This document shows, in pieces, positions 34,768 to 44,441 of a stretch of 52,136 nucleotides of DNA; the stretch's first letter is position 1; every line of letters starts with the position of its first letter. The notes beneath the pieces are model-generated. The model was not told where the DNA came from. It worked only from the letters and a program-made list of their open reading frames with translations, and did no database searches. The stretch lies in assembly GCA_030373145.1 (NCBI GenBank), contig JAUCZK010000019.1:1-52136 (forward strand). The letters run 5' to 3'. This stretch comes from Cyanobium sp. CZS48M. GTDB taxonomy: Bacteria; Cyanobacteriota; Cyanobacteriia; PCC-6307; Cyanobiaceae. The translations under genes and the position numbers were made by a program.

Positions 34768-35502
34768 TCAGTCGCGACGGCCGCCGCCGTTGAGGGCGAT
34801 GATCAGGCGCAGGATGAAGATGAACAGGTTGATGTAGGTGAGGTACATGCCCAGGGCGCCGGCCAGGTACTGGTCGTCGTTGTAGGTGCGGGGCATGGTG
34901 TAGAAGTCGAGGAAGGCGGCTCCCACGAACAGCACGGTGCCGAAGCCGGCGATCAGCAGTTCAAAGCCGCTTCCCCCAAAGCCGGGGATGAAGAGGCCGC
35001 CCACGAGCTGAATCACCATGGCGATGATCAGGCCGAGGATGCCCAGGCCCACCACACCGGCCAGGGCCTGACCGATGGAGTCGCTCATGCGACGTCCCAC
35101 CACCGAGGCGATCAGGAAGGTGATGCCCGTGGCCAGGGTGGCGGTGCCGATGGCGCCGACCCCCGCAACGCTGAGGGCGTAGGCCACGATCCCGCTGAGG
35201 GTGAAGCCGGTGATCAGGCTGTAGGCCGTGAGGATCGGCAGGGCCGTGCCGTTGTTCCCCTTGGTGGCCGCGCTCTGGGCCACGAAGAAGAGGATGAAGT
35301 TGCCGATCAGGGCTACCCAGAACAGGGGCATGAACAGCCCCGGGCTGCTGGCCATCAGGGTGAGGCCCCCCAGTACGCCGGCGGCGGTGAGCACCATGCC
35401 GCCACCCACGTAGGGCAGTGCCTTGTTGACGACGTTGGGACCGATCAGCGCGCCCTGCTGGGCCTCGCGGATCGCTTCCTGGAAGTTGCTGCTGGCTGGC
35501 AT
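34768..35502 (-). CDS. Bax inhibitor-1 / YccA family membrane protein
   Basis: 244 residues with about seven hydrophobic helices, as in the BI-1/YccA family (UPF0005). Typical features: VVNKALPYVGGGMVLTAAGV, the mid-protein segment LITGFTLSGIVAYALSV, and the C-terminal DFYTMPRTYNDDQYLAGALG followed by MYLTYINLFIFILRLI. The family may conduct Ca2+ or regulate FtsH; the role in cyanobacteria is unclear. ATG 35502 (MPASSNFQE) is preferred over an upstream ATG at 35529. Confidence 0.9.
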   Translation of the reverse strand: MPASSNFQEAIREAQQGALIGPNVVNKALPYVGGGMVLTAAGVLGGLTLMASSPGLFMPLFWVALIGNFILFFVAQSAATKGNNGTALPILTAYSLITGFTLSGIVAYALSVAGVGAIGTATLATGITFLIASVVGRRMSDSIGQALAGVVGLGILGLIIAMVIQLVGGLFIPGFGGSGFELLIAGFGTVLFVGAAFLDFYTMPRTYNDDQYLAGALGMYLTYINLFIFILRLIIALNGGGRRD

Positions 35503-35567
35503 GGGACCAGTGAATTGGATTGCCACCATCCTGCCAGTGACAGCGGGGTGGGGGTGTGCGGTTCTCC

Positions 35568-36557
35568 CTATCGTTGCCTGGCCGGTGTTGCCGCATCGCG
35601 GCGGGCGTAGGCCTGCACCAGGCGTTGCACCAGCGCGTGGCGCACCACATCGGCGGCGGTGAGGTGGCAGATCGCCACGCCCTCCACATCCGCCAGCACG
35701 CCGGCGGCCTCCACCAGGCCACTGAGTTGGTCGCGGGGTAGATCCGACTGGGTGGGATCCCCGGTGACCACCATGCGCGAGTTCTCCCCCAGCCGTGTGA
35801 GCACCATGCGCATCTGGGCGGGGGTGGTGTTCTGGGCCTCGTCGAGGATCACGAAGGAATCGGCCAGGGTGCGGCCGCGCATGTAGGCCAGCGGCGCCAC
35901 CTCGATCACCCCTTTCTCCAGCAGAGCCGTGGTGCGCTCCGCCCCCAGCAGGCCATGCAGGGCGTCGTAGAGCGGACGCAGGTAGGGGTCGACCTTCTGC
36001 TGCAGATCCCCGGGCAGGAAGCCCAGCCGTTCGCCTGCCTCCACCGCCGGCCGGGTGAGAATCAGGCGCTCCACCCGCCGCTCCTGGAGCATGCGTACGG
36101 CCTGAATGGTGGCCAGGAAGGTTTTGCCGGTGCCGGCCGGACCGAGGGCGAGGGTGAGGTCGTGGCGCTCCATCGCCTCCACGTAGGCCTTCTGGCGCAC
36201 GGTGCGCGGGCGCAGCAGTTTGCCGCTCTGGCTGCGGGCCAGCACCTGCTGGGAGAGTTCGCGATGCTCGTTGCTGCGGCCGCTGTCGAGGGCGGTGAGG
36301 GCGGTCTGCAGATCCACCGCGCCGATGGCCTGACCCTCCATCCAGAGGGGCCGCAACAGCTCCACCAGGGCCGAGGCCCGCTCCAGCTGGGGGGGCCTGC
36401 CCTGGATCACCACCTGAAGACCCCGCAACACCAGAGAGGCTCCAGTGAGGGCCTCAAGGCGATGCAGGGTGGCTTCGGCCTCACCGGCGAGGGCAAGGGC
36501 GCCTTCCTGGTGGGGAAGCTCGATCGAAAAGCAGGGAAGCGTTTCAGCCCCGGCCAT
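35568..36557 (-). CDS. phoH: PhoH family ATPase
   Basis: 329 residues. An N-terminal KH-like region (LVLRGLQVVIQGRPPQLERA) precedes the PhoH ATPase: RTVRQKAYVEAMERHD, P-loop GPAGTGKTFLA, LTRPAVEAGERLGFLPGD, FVILDEAQNTTPAQMRM (Walker B) and VVTGDPTQSDLP. Linked to RNA metabolism and phosphate stress in various bacteria. It follows rpsP after a short gap, in the common ffh-rpsP-phoH order. Confidence 0.95.
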   Translation of the reverse strand: MAGAETLPCFSIELPHQEGALALAGEAEATLHRLEALTGASLVLRGLQVVIQGRPPQLERASALVELLRPLWMEGQAIGAVDLQTALTALDSGRSNEHRELSQQVLARSQSGKLLRPRTVRQKAYVEAMERHDLTLALGPAGTGKTFLATIQAVRMLQERRVERLILTRPAVEAGERLGFLPGDLQQKVDPYLRPLYDALHGLLGAERTTALLEKGVIEVAPLAYMRGRTLADSFVILDEAQNTTPAQMRMVLTRLGENSRMVVTGDPTQSDLPRDQLSGLVEAAGVLADVEGVAICHLTAADVVRHALVQRLVQAYARRDAATPARQR

Positions 36558-36568
36558 GGGGCGTCTGC

Positions 36569-36994
36569 TCAGGCACCGGCGCTGACGGCCTCGGCTTCAG
36601 GCTCGGCGGCGGCAGCGGCGGCTTCGGCAGCTTTGGCGGCGGCGGCCTCAGCAGCGGCGGCCGATTCAGCGGCAGCGGCCTTGGCGGCTTCCTTGACGGC
36701 GGCTTCACGGGCGGCAGCCTGCTTGGCCTTGCCGACGGTTTCACCAGGACGGATGGTCTTCTCGATCAGGCCGCCTTTTTCCAGCAGGGAGCGGACCGTG
36801 TCGGTGGGCTGGGCGCCCTGGCTCAGGCGCACCCTGATGGCTTCGGCATCCAGGCGGGTTTCCTTGGTGCGCGGGTTGTAGAAGCCCAGCTCCTCAAGCG
36901 GCAGACCATCCCGACGGGACGTGCTGTTGGTGGCCACCAGACGGAAACTCGCTTCCCGCTTCTTGCCGAACCGCTTCAGGCGGAGCTTAATCAT
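36569..36994 (-). CDS. rpsP: 30S ribosomal protein S16 with long Ala-rich tail
   Basis: Small-subunit protein bS16. Residues 1-80 are the conserved fold ([49 protein letters not shown]). Residues from about 87 to 141 are a low-complexity Ala/Glu/Lys extension ([29 protein letters not shown]). Core plus extension is about 60 residues longer than a minimal S16. ATG 36994 gives the standard start. Lies between ffh and phoH. Confidence 0.96.
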   Translation of the reverse strand: MIKLRLKRFGKKREASFRLVATNSTSRRDGLPLEELGFYNPRTKETRLDAEAIRVRLSQGAQPTDTVRSLLEKGGLIEKTIRPGETVGKAKQAAAREAAVKEAAKAAAAESAAAAEAAAAKAAEAAAAAAEPEAEAVSAGA

Positions 36995-37090
36995 CGTGGC
37001 CTTGCCTTGCTGACTTGGTGGAGGGGGTGGGCGGAAACTCCGCCTGGCGGTGAGATCACGCGCCAAACAACGACCTTACCTTGCCGCCCA

Positions 37091-38542
37091 TCAGAGCTGT
37101 CCGAACCCCTTGCGCTTCTTCGGGGGACGGCTGGCCTTGCGCGAGCCCCCGCCCCGCCCGGCGGCCGCCGGCATGCCGGGGAAGCCCCCACCCAGGCCAG
37201 GAAATCCGCCGCCCATTCCCGGCATGCCGGGCATCCCAGGCATGCCGCCACGGGTCATCTGCTGCATGAAGCCGCGCATCTTCTGGAAGTCGGCCAGCAC
37301 CTTGTCGACATCGGCGGGACTGTGGCCGCTGCCCGCCGCGATCCGCCGCCGCCGGGAGGGCTGGGCCGCCAGCAGCTGGGGCTGCTCCCGCTCGGCCGCG
37401 GTCATCGAGCCGATCATCGCCTCGATCTTGCCCAGCTGCTCCTCCCCCTGCTTGAGCATGCCGTCGTCGATCTTGTTCATGCCAGGGATCAGCTTCATCA
37501 GGCCCCCCAGGGAGCCCATGCGCTTGATCATGCGCATCTGCTGCAGGAAGTCGGAGAAGTCGAAGGAGGCTTCCTGCAGCTTCTGCTGCATCTTCGCCAC
37601 ATCGGCCAGCTCCACCTCCTTGGAGGCCTTCTCCACCAGGGTGAGCACATCGCCCATGCCCAGGATGCGGCTGGCCATCCGCTCGGGGTGGAAGGGCTGC
37701 AGCGCCTCCACCTTTTCGCCGGTGCCGATGAACTTGATCGGGGCGCCGCTCACTTTGCGGATCGACAGCGCCGCCCCGCCGCGGGAGTCGCCGTCGAGCT
37801 TGGTGAGCACGGCGCCGGTGAGGCCCACCTGGGCGTGGAAGGCGCGCGTGAGTTCGGCCGCCTCCTGGCCGATCATCGAATCCACCACCAGCAGCACCTC
37901 ATCGGGTGCCGCGGCCTGACGGATCCGCACCATCTCCTCCATCATCGCGGCATCGATCTGGAGGCGGCCGGCGGTGTCCACCAGCACCGTGTCGAAGCCC
38001 TCCGCCTTCGCCTTGGCGATGCCGGCGGCGGCGATGTCTTCGGGTCTGGCGTCTGCTCCGAGGCTGAACACCTCCACGCCGATCTGGGCCCCCAGGGTCT
38101 GCAGCTGGTCGACGGCGGCCGGCCGATAGACATCGGCGGCCACCATCAGCGCCCGTTTGCCCTGCTCCTTGAGGTGCAGACCGAGCTTGGCGGTGGCGGT
38201 GGTCTTGCCGGCCCCCTGCAGGCCCGCCATCAGGATCACGGTGGGGGCCTGATCGGCCACCGCCAGCGGCGCGTTCTCGCCGCCCATCACCTCCACCAGG
38301 GCCTGGTGCACCAGCTGGATGAACTGCTGGTCGGGGCTGACGCCGCGCACCACCTCGGCGCCCACCGCCTGGGTGCGCACCTCCTCGATGAACCCCTTGA
38401 CCACCTCCAGGCTCACATCGGCCTCGAGCAGGGCACGGCGCACCTGCTTGAGGGCGCCCTCCACGTTGCTTTCCGTGATCCGGTCTTGGCCCTTCAGGCT
38501 CTTGACCGCATCCTCAAAACGCTGGGAGAGCTCGTCGAACAT
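37091..38542 (-). CDS. ffh: Signal recognition particle protein Ffh
   Basis: Binds signal peptides and SRP RNA during co-translational targeting; in cyanobacteria no 4.5S-independent variant is implied. 483 residues: N domain (FDELSQRFEDAVKSLKGQDR), G domain with P-loop GLQGAGKTTATAKLG, DTAGRLQID and TKLDGDSRGGAALS, and the Met-rich M domain (QMRMIKRMGSLGGLMKLIPGM). The C-terminal Gly/Pro/Met-rich tail (GMPGMPGMGGGFPGLGGG) is a long low-complexity end. Confidence 0.97.
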   Translation of the reverse strand: MFDELSQRFEDAVKSLKGQDRITESNVEGALKQVRRALLEADVSLEVVKGFIEEVRTQAVGAEVVRGVSPDQQFIQLVHQALVEVMGGENAPLAVADQAPTVILMAGLQGAGKTTATAKLGLHLKEQGKRALMVAADVYRPAAVDQLQTLGAQIGVEVFSLGADARPEDIAAAGIAKAKAEGFDTVLVDTAGRLQIDAAMMEEMVRIRQAAAPDEVLLVVDSMIGQEAAELTRAFHAQVGLTGAVLTKLDGDSRGGAALSIRKVSGAPIKFIGTGEKVEALQPFHPERMASRILGMGDVLTLVEKASKEVELADVAKMQQKLQEASFDFSDFLQQMRMIKRMGSLGGLMKLIPGMNKIDDGMLKQGEEQLGKIEAMIGSMTAAEREQPQLLAAQPSRRRRIAAGSGHSPADVDKVLADFQKMRGFMQQMTRGGMPGMPGMPGMGGGFPGLGGGFPGMPAAAGRGGGSRKASRPPKKRKGFGQL

Positions 38543-38634
38543 GGCGGGGGGAAAGGGGTGACCCCTGGGGGGTTGATCGTTGAACCAGACCCTGACACAG
38601 GATCAGAGGACTGTGCTGATCAGGGCTTGAACCC

Positions 38635-40545
38635 TCAGCGGCGGCTGCGGAAATCAGCGAGTTTCCAGGTGCCGCCATCGAGGGCAAACACATAGACGTT
38701 GCGCAGCACAGCGTTGCTTCTGGGCTTGATCACCTTGGCGCCGGAGCGGAGCTCCTCGCTGTAGTCCAGCTGGACGTCGGCTTCGATCCGGCGTGGGCTC
38801 TGAGTGCTGAGCCGGAACTGCTCAATCCTGGCCTGCACCTGTTGCTGCTCCCCCCGCGCCTTGAGGGCCCTGGCCTGGGAGCGCAGGTCAGCCACCAGGG
38901 CCGGACGGGCCAGCTGATCGAGGTCAGCCGGGCTGCTGCGGCCGCCGAGGAGGGCCGCCTTGGCCGACAACCAGCGCTCCAGCAGCAGGCGCACCTCTGC
39001 CTGACTGGGGCTGGCGCTGGTGAGCGGAGCAGCGGCGGCGGTGGGTGCCGCCTGCGGCGGGCTGGTGCTGACGGCGGGAGAAGGCGGCGGCGGCGGCGCA
39101 GCCGGCCGGGGGCGCAACACCAGCCACAGCCCGGCGATCAGGGCAGCCATGGCCGCCAGGGCCACTCCGGCCTTGGCCAGCGGCCGGCTGGGCCGGGGCC
39201 GTGGCTCCCGCACCACAGCGTCGCTGGCGGGCTCTGGAGCTGAAGGGCTGAACAGACCAACGGGATCTGGGGGGAGGGATTCCAGCTCGGGCATGGCCCA
39301 GGCCGCGGCGGTTGCGGTGGCCGGCTCAGCGGCGATCACCGCCGGGCCGGGCCCGGCAGCGCGGGCCTGGCGGCGATCCTGCTGATCCACAAAGGCCTGC
39401 ACGTCGCGGTCGGCGAAGTAGGCCTCGAGGTCGGCATCCACCTCGATGTCCCGGTAACCGGGCAGCACGTCCCGGGCCAGCCAGTCGCGGCAGTAGGCGC
39501 AGAGTTGGGCGAGGGGTTCCTTGGCCTGCTCCGCGGCCCAGGCTTTGAGCTCGGCCCCGGCACCGGAGTTGAAATTCTGCACGGCCGGCTCGATCTGACC
39601 CAGCAACAGGTGGTGGCAGGCCAGCAGTGGTTGGATGCCGGGATGGCCAGAGGCCTGCAGGCGCTCCTGGGCGGCGGCGATGCGTTCAGGTTTGCGCTGG
39701 GCGAAGCCCGAGGCGGTGAGGGCGTAGCTGGCCAGGAACTCCGCCGCCGCCGAGCCGCCTTTGGCCCAGCGGTCAAAGAGGTCGACCTGCTCCTGGGCGG
39801 TGAGGAACAGGCGGATCTGCTTGATGAAGGCCTGGAAGTCGTCGCGGGGGAGGCTGGGATCGTCTTCCCCCTCCAGGCCGCCGCGGCGCTGCACCAGACC
39901 CTCCAGCAGCTCCAGACCTTCGGCGCGTTCCTGGGTGGCGGTGAGCGGTCGACTGACCAGTCCCAGCACCCGGAAGGGCAGCAGCTCGCGCAGGTCGTTG
40001 GCCAGCTGCAGCCGCTGCTCGGGCATCCGGCCCATCCGTTGCAGCTGCTGAATGGCTTGCTGCAGGAGCTGGGCGGCTCCCTCGTAATGGCGCTGGCCCT
40101 GCAGCTCTGCGGCGGCGGCGCGGCTGGCCAGAGCTGCCAACAGGCAGAGGTCAGCTTCGCGGCCGCTGCCCAGGGCCGGGGCCTGGGGTGGCTGCAGGCA
40201 GGCCATGGTGGCCTCGAAGGCCTCCAAGGGCATGCCTGCCTCCAGCAGCAGCAGCAGCCCACCGAGATCCTTCGATGGCGCCACATCCAGGCCGGCCGCC
40301 AGCCCTTGCCCTTCGCCCCCCTGCTCGATCTCCATCAGTTGGGCTTCGTAGGCCTGGCGGCGCTGGGAGTCGGAGAGCACGTCGGCGCTGGCTTCCAGCA
40401 GATCGGCCCGGGCCCGGATCGCCTCAAGGGTGAAGCCCTGATCCGGCACTTTCTCCAGGCGGTGCTGAAGGGTGCGCAACACGGTCTGGGCGTCGGTCGC
40501 CGGGCTCACGCCCAGCAGACGGAAGTGGTCGATCGGCAGTTCCAA
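38635..40545 (-). CDS. ftn2: Cell division protein Ftn2/ZipN (ARC6-like)
   Basis: Membrane tether and organiser of the FtsZ ring in cyanobacteria, ancestor of plant ARC6. 636 residues from a TTG at 40545. N-terminal J-like domain: [20 protein letters not shown] and [10 protein letters not shown]. Long helical cytoplasmic region ([32 protein letters not shown]). A single membrane segment near 520 ([21 protein letters not shown]), a Pro/Ala-rich linker, and the C-terminal IMS domain ([35 protein letters not shown]-like end). The start is uncertain. Confidence 0.88.
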   Translation of the reverse strand: MELPIDHFRLLGVSPATDAQTVLRTLQHRLEKVPDQGFTLEAIRARADLLEASADVLSDSQRRQAYEAQLMEIEQGGEGQGLAAGLDVAPSKDLGGLLLLLEAGMPLEAFEATMACLQPPQAPALGSGREADLCLLAALASRAAAAELQGQRHYEGAAQLLQQAIQQLQRMGRMPEQRLQLANDLRELLPFRVLGLVSRPLTATQERAEGLELLEGLVQRRGGLEGEDDPSLPRDDFQAFIKQIRLFLTAQEQVDLFDRWAKGGSAAAEFLASYALTASGFAQRKPERIAAAQERLQASGHPGIQPLLACHHLLLGQIEPAVQNFNSGAGAELKAWAAEQAKEPLAQLCAYCRDWLARDVLPGYRDIEVDADLEAYFADRDVQAFVDQQDRRQARAAGPGPAVIAAEPATATAAAWAMPELESLPPDPVGLFSPSAPEPASDAVVREPRPRPSRPLAKAGVALAAMAALIAGLWLVLRPRPAAPPPPPSPAVSTSPPQAAPTAAAAPLTSASPSQAEVRLLLERWLSAKAALLGGRSSPADLDQLARPALVADLRSQARALKARGEQQQVQARIEQFRLSTQSPRRIEADVQLDYSEELRSGAKVIKPRSNAVLRNVYVFALDGGTWKLADFRSRR

Positions 40546-40670
40546 CCCCTTCAGCTCACGGGCCCTGGATCGAGGGCATTGGGGCGAGTGTAGGCAGCGG
40601 CATCGGTTTTGACCTTTCCGGCCCGGCTCTCCCCCTACAGTCAGTCGCATCAGCCTCGACTCCCCTTGCC

Positions 40671-41768
40671 ATGACTCAGGAGATCGCCGCCACACTCCAT
40701 TCCGCCGCCGAAGGGGCTGAAGCAGCAGCAGCCGGCAGCCACGCCGAACGCCTGGCGGCGCTCTACCCGGCGGGCCCCGCCACGGTGAGCCGGGAGGAGG
40801 GCTTCACCCTCTACCGCGACATGACCCTGGGGCGGCGCTTCGAGGACAAGTGCGCCGAGATGTACTACCGGGGCAAGATGTTTGGCTTCGTTCACCTCTA
40901 CAACGGTCAGGAGGCCGTCTCCACCGGGGTGATCAAGGCCATGCGCGCCCAGCACGACTGGTTCTGCAGCACCTACCGCGACCACGTGCATGCCCTCAGT
41001 GCCGGCGTGCCCGCCCGCGAGGTGATGAGCGAGCTGTTCGGCAAGGCCACCGGCTGCAGCAAGGGCCGCGGCGGCTCCATGCACCTGTTTTCCAAGGAGC
41101 ACCATCTCCTCGGCGGCTATGCCTTCATCGGTGAGGGCATTCCGGTGGCCCTCGGCGCCGCCTTCACCAGCCGCTACAAGCGTGATGCCCTCGGTGAGGC
41201 CGACAGCGATGCTGTCACCGCCGCCTTCTTCGGCGATGGAACCTGCAACAACGGCCAGTTCTTTGAATGCCTGAACATGGCGGCGCTGTGGAAGTTGCCG
41301 GTTCTGTTTGTAGTCGAGAACAACAAATGGGCGATCGGCATGTCCCACGATCGCGCCACCAGTGATCCGGAGATCTGGCGCAAGGCCGCCGCCTTCGGCA
41401 TGGCGGGTGAAGAGGTGGACGGCATGGATGTGCTGGCGGTGAGGGCCGCCGCCCAGCGGGCGGTGGAGCGGGCCCGCGCCGGCGAAGGTCCCACCCTGCT
41501 GGAGTGCCTTACCTACCGCTTCCGAGGCCATTCCCTCGCCGACCCCGATGAGCTGCGCAGCGAGGTGGAGAAGGAGTTCTGGGCCAAGCGCGATCCGATC
41601 AAGGCCCTGGCCGCCCATCTCACCAGCCACGATCTGGCCAGCAGCGAGGAGCTCAAGGCGATCGAGAAGGAGATTGATGCTGAGGTGGCTGACGCGGTGA
41701 CGTTCGCCGTCGGGGCACCGGAACCGGATCCCAGCGAGCTCACCCGCTACATCTGGGCTGAAGACTGA
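40671..41768 (+). CDS. pdhA: Pyruvate dehydrogenase E1 component alpha subunit
   Basis: Alpha subunit of the heterotetrameric E1, which decarboxylates pyruvate using TPP and transfers the acetyl group to lipoyl-E2. 365 residues: [74 protein letters not shown], the TPP/Mg motif [17 protein letters not shown] with VVENN, and the phosphorylation-loop equivalent [16 protein letters not shown]. The beta subunit is not adjacent. It converges with the sigma-factor gene. Confidence 0.96.
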   Translation: MTQEIAATLHSAAEGAEAAAAGSHAERLAALYPAGPATVSREEGFTLYRDMTLGRRFEDKCAEMYYRGKMFGFVHLYNGQEAVSTGVIKAMRAQHDWFCSTYRDHVHALSAGVPAREVMSELFGKATGCSKGRGGSMHLFSKEHHLLGGYAFIGEGIPVALGAAFTSRYKRDALGEADSDAVTAAFFGDGTCNNGQFFECLNMAALWKLPVLFVVENNKWAIGMSHDRATSDPEIWRKAAAFGMAGEEVDGMDVLAVRAAAQRAVERARAGEGPTLLECLTYRFRGHSLADPDELRSEVEKEFWAKRDPIKALAAHLTSHDLASSEELKAIEKEIDAEVADAVTFAVGAPEPDPSELTRYIWAED

Positions 41769-41777
41769 GCCCCAGGC

Positions 41778-42710
41778 TCAGACTGAGAGCTGGCTGGGCA
41801 GCCGGCTCGTGAGGCCCCGCAGCTTGCGCAGGGCTTTGAGCTCCACCTGCCTCACCCGCTCGCGCGACACCTCCAGCAGGCGGCCGATCTCCGCGAGGGT
41901 GTGGCGTTCGTGCCCGTCGAGGCCGAAGCGCAGGTCGAGCACCTGCCGTTCCTGCTCGGTGAGATAACTGAGCCAGCGCTTCAGTTGCTCGTGGTGCATG
42001 CCCCGCTCCACCTGGTCGAGGGGTTCCTCGTGGCTGGTGTCGGCGATCAGATCACCGAGGAAACTGCGTCCCTCCTCTCCGTTCACTGGAGCATCGAGGC
42101 TGGAGGTGGTCAACGACTGGCGCAGCAGCCCATCGAGTTCCTGGATCGGGATCGCCATGGCTTCGGCGATCTCGCTGCGACTGGGTATGGCCCCTAGCTT
42201 GTGGGCCAGCTCCAGGCTGACGCGACGCACGGCGCTGAGGCGCTCGCTCAGATGCACCGGCAGACGGATCGTGCGCGACTGGCAGGCGATCGCCCGGGTC
42301 ATGCTCTGGCGGATCCACCAGAAGGCATAGGTGGAGAACTTGTAGCCGCGGGTGGGATCGAACTTCTCCACGGCCCGCTCCAGGCCCAGCGAGCCCTCCT
42401 GGATCAGATCCAGCAGCTCCAGCCCCCTGCCCTGGTACTTCTTGGCAACGCTGACCACCAAACGCAGGTTGGCCTTCATCATCCGTTGCTTGGCGCGACG
42501 GCCCAGGCGCAGCAGTTGCTTCTGGCGAACGCTGGGGGGATCCTCCAGGCCCGATTCCATCAGCTGCATCATCGACTGCACCTGATTGCCCAGTTCAATC
42601 TCCTCGGCAGGGGTGAGCAGGGGCACCCGCCCGATCGTGCCCAGGTACCAGCTGATGGGATCGCTCCCCCGCCGCCGCTGTTCGCGGGGCTGAAGGGTGG
42701 AGGCTGTCAT
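41778..42710 (-). CDS. Group 2 RpoD-like sigma factor
   Basis: 310 residues, sigma-70 family. Region 1.2 (DPISWYLGTIGRVPLLTPAE), region 2 core (NLRLVVSVAKKYQGRGLELL, GSLGLERAVEKFDPTRGYKF, TYAFWWIRQSMTRAIA), region 3 (LSERLSAVRRVSLELAHKLG) and region 4.2 (ILTLAEIGRLLEVSRERVRQ-like helix-turn-helix). It lacks the long region 1.1 of the primary sigma, so it is a non-essential group 2 factor (SigB-E type), probably for stress or light/dark response. Confidence 0.92.
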   Translation of the reverse strand: MTASTLQPREQRRRGSDPISWYLGTIGRVPLLTPAEEIELGNQVQSMMQLMESGLEDPPSVRQKQLLRLGRRAKQRMMKANLRLVVSVAKKYQGRGLELLDLIQEGSLGLERAVEKFDPTRGYKFSTYAFWWIRQSMTRAIACQSRTIRLPVHLSERLSAVRRVSLELAHKLGAIPSRSEIAEAMAIPIQELDGLLRQSLTTSSLDAPVNGEEGRSFLGDLIADTSHEEPLDQVERGMHHEQLKRWLSYLTEQERQVLDLRFGLDGHERHTLAEIGRLLEVSRERVRQVELKALRKLRGLTSRLPSQLSV

Positions 42711-42751
42711 GAACAGGCCCAGAAGATTTGATCAATGTCCGATGAATGGAG

Positions 42752-42762
42752 AAGGAGGTGAT
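42752..42762 (-). other. 11-nt copy of the 16S rRNA anti-Shine-Dalgarno tail
   Basis: On the minus strand the leader of the sigma-factor gene contains ATCACCTCCTT, identical to the usual 3' end of bacterial 16S rRNA. On the plus strand it reads as a perfect Shine-Dalgarno but no gene follows. It may be chance or a ribosome-interacting leader element. Confidence 0.4.
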
Positions 42763-42771
42763 GTGATTTCA

Positions 42772-42789
42772 ACAACCTTTCAAGGTTGT
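42772..42789. repeat. Short hairpin (8-bp stem) between nnr and the sigma gene
   Basis: acaacctt and aaggttgt pair perfectly around a 2-nt loop (tc). On the minus strand it lies downstream of nnr and upstream of the sigma gene. No T-run follows, so a terminator role is doubtful. Confidence 0.5.
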
Positions 42790-42815
42790 GCGAGTAAAAC
42801 GACACACTTAAGGCC

Positions 42816-44387
42816 CTAAGAACTGGTCCCATCTGAACAGTGCTGGCCCAGAGTTGCGGCCAGGGCCTGGGGTGTGACCTGACCCGGCCCCAGTCGCTCC
42901 CGGGCCGTCAGCCCCGCCTGGGCGTGGGCCAGGGCTGCGGCCGCCAGGGTGGAGGCCTCCCCAGCCGCGACCCCGGCCGCCACAGCCAGGGCCCCCCGTC
43001 CGGCCACGTATCCGGCCAGCACATCGCCGGCGCCGGCCCGGGCCGCTTCCGGCGCCGCCTCCAGCAGCTGCCAGCGTCTGCCGTCGGGGGCGGCAATCAC
43101 GCTGCGGGCGCCCTTGAGCACCAGGGCCGCGCCACTGCGGGTGGCGGCACGGGCGGCGGCCTCCAGGGGCGGTTCGCCGGCCAGATCGGGGAACAGGCGG
43201 GCGAACTCACCGCCGTGGGGCGTCAGCCAGGTGGGACCCTGCCGCCCCTGCAGCCAGGCCATCGCCTCGCCGGCCACGCCGGCGGCCAGTTGGTTGAGGC
43301 CATCGGCATCGATCACCACCAGGCCCGTGAAGGTCTGCAGGGCCTGCCAGAGCGGTGGGCCGCCGGGCCCATCAGCGGGGGCGGCAGCAGGCCCCAGGCC
43401 CGGGCCGACCAGCACGGCATCAAGGCGATCGAGGGCGCCTGTTTCCCCTGGAGCTGGCCCCAGCACCACATGGGGCAACAGGCTCCAGAGCTGCTGGGCC
43501 ACGGGGCGCGGCACGGCCGCCCGCAGGCTGCCGCAGCCGCTGGCACTGGCCCCCAGCAGGCTGAGCAGGGCGGCGCCCGGATAGGTGGCACTGCCGCTCA
43601 CCACCAGCAGGCGGCCGCGGCCGTATTTGGCGGCATGGGGCGCAGGCTCCAGGGCTGGGGCGCTCAGCTGATCCAGGCGATCCAGGCCAAGGGGTTGATC
43701 CAGCGGCAGTTGCCCCAGCAGGGCCGGCGGTAGCCCCAGGTCCAGCCGCACCAGGTCCCCCACCCAGGCGAGGGCTTCGTCCTGCACCAGCCCTTGCTTC
43801 AGCAGACCCAGGCAGTAGGTGCTGCGGGCGCGGGCGGCGCAGCTCCCCAGCAGCCGGCCGCTGTCGGCGCACAGGCCCGTGGGCGTGTCGATGGCCACCA
43901 GCTGATCGGGCCTCAGGCGGGCCCGATCGGCCAGCAGGGCTTCGATCGCGGCGCCAGGCGGTCGCCGCTGGCCGATGCCGAAGAGCCCATCGATCCAGAG
44001 GGCGGCCTCGGCCGGATCGGGGCTGGTGCCCAGGCGCTCGACCCCCAGCCAGTGGGCATGGCGCCAGTGGGCCTCAGTGAGCGGTTTGTGGCGCTCGAAG
44101 GGGCTCCAGAGCCGCACCCGCACCCCGGCCAGGTGCAGTTCCCGGGCCACCACCAGGGCATCCCCGCCGTTGTGGCCGGGTCCCACCAGCACCAGAACCC
44201 CTCGGCGCAGGGCTTCGGGCTCATTCAGCAGGCGCCCGCTGATGGCCAGGGCGGCCTTCTCCATCAGGGCTTCCACCGGCAGGCCGCTGGCGAACAACTG
44301 CTGCTCCAGCTGGGCCATCTGCCCCGCGCCCACCAGCAGGTGGGCGGCATCGCGGCGGGGCCAGTGGATCGTGTCGCTGCTGCTCAA
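42816..44387 (-). CDS. nnr: Bifunctional NAD(P)HX epimerase/dehydratase
   Basis: Repairs hydrated NADH/NADPH. About 523 residues from a TTG at 44387. The N-terminal epimerase (YjeF_N) has [39 protein letters not shown] and [17 protein letters not shown]. The C-terminal ADP/ATP-dependent dehydratase (carbohydrate-kinase-like) has [52 protein letters not shown] and [16 protein letters not shown]. Order and length are normal. It is divergent from mnmA. Confidence 0.93.
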   Translation of the reverse strand: MSSSDTIHWPRRDAAHLLVGAGQMAQLEQQLFASGLPVEALMEKAALAISGRLLNEPEALRRGVLVLVGPGHNGGDALVVARELHLAGVRVRLWSPFERHKPLTEAHWRHAHWLGVERLGTSPDPAEAALWIDGLFGIGQRRPPGAAIEALLADRARLRPDQLVAIDTPTGLCADSGRLLGSCAARARSTYCLGLLKQGLVQDEALAWVGDLVRLDLGLPPALLGQLPLDQPLGLDRLDQLSAPALEPAPHAAKYGRGRLLVVSGSATYPGAALLSLLGASASGCGSLRAAVPRPVAQQLWSLLPHVVLGPAPGETGALDRLDAVLVGPGLGPAAAPADGPGGPPLWQALQTFTGLVVIDADGLNQLAAGVAGEAMAWLQGRQGPTWLTPHGGEFARLFPDLAGEPPLEAAARAATRSGAALVLKGARSVIAAPDGRRWQLLEAAPEAARAGAGDVLAGYVAGRGALAVAAGVAAGEASTLAAAALAHAQAGLTARERLGPGQVTPQALAATLGQHCSDGTSS

Positions 44388-44441
44388 GGGGGCTCCGGTG
44401 CGGGTGAGGCAGGCGGGGCCCGCCGCTGGGGTCCCGGTCCC

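Noticed and set aside
37007-38695. A 562-codon plus-strand frame opposite ffh
   Set aside because: His/Leu/Gly-rich shadow in high-GC DNA; ffh on the minus strand is unambiguous.
40605-40645. TTGACC ... TACAGT as a promoter for pdhA
   Set aside because: The spacer is 21 bp, longer than the usual 16-18; not strong enough to list as a feature.
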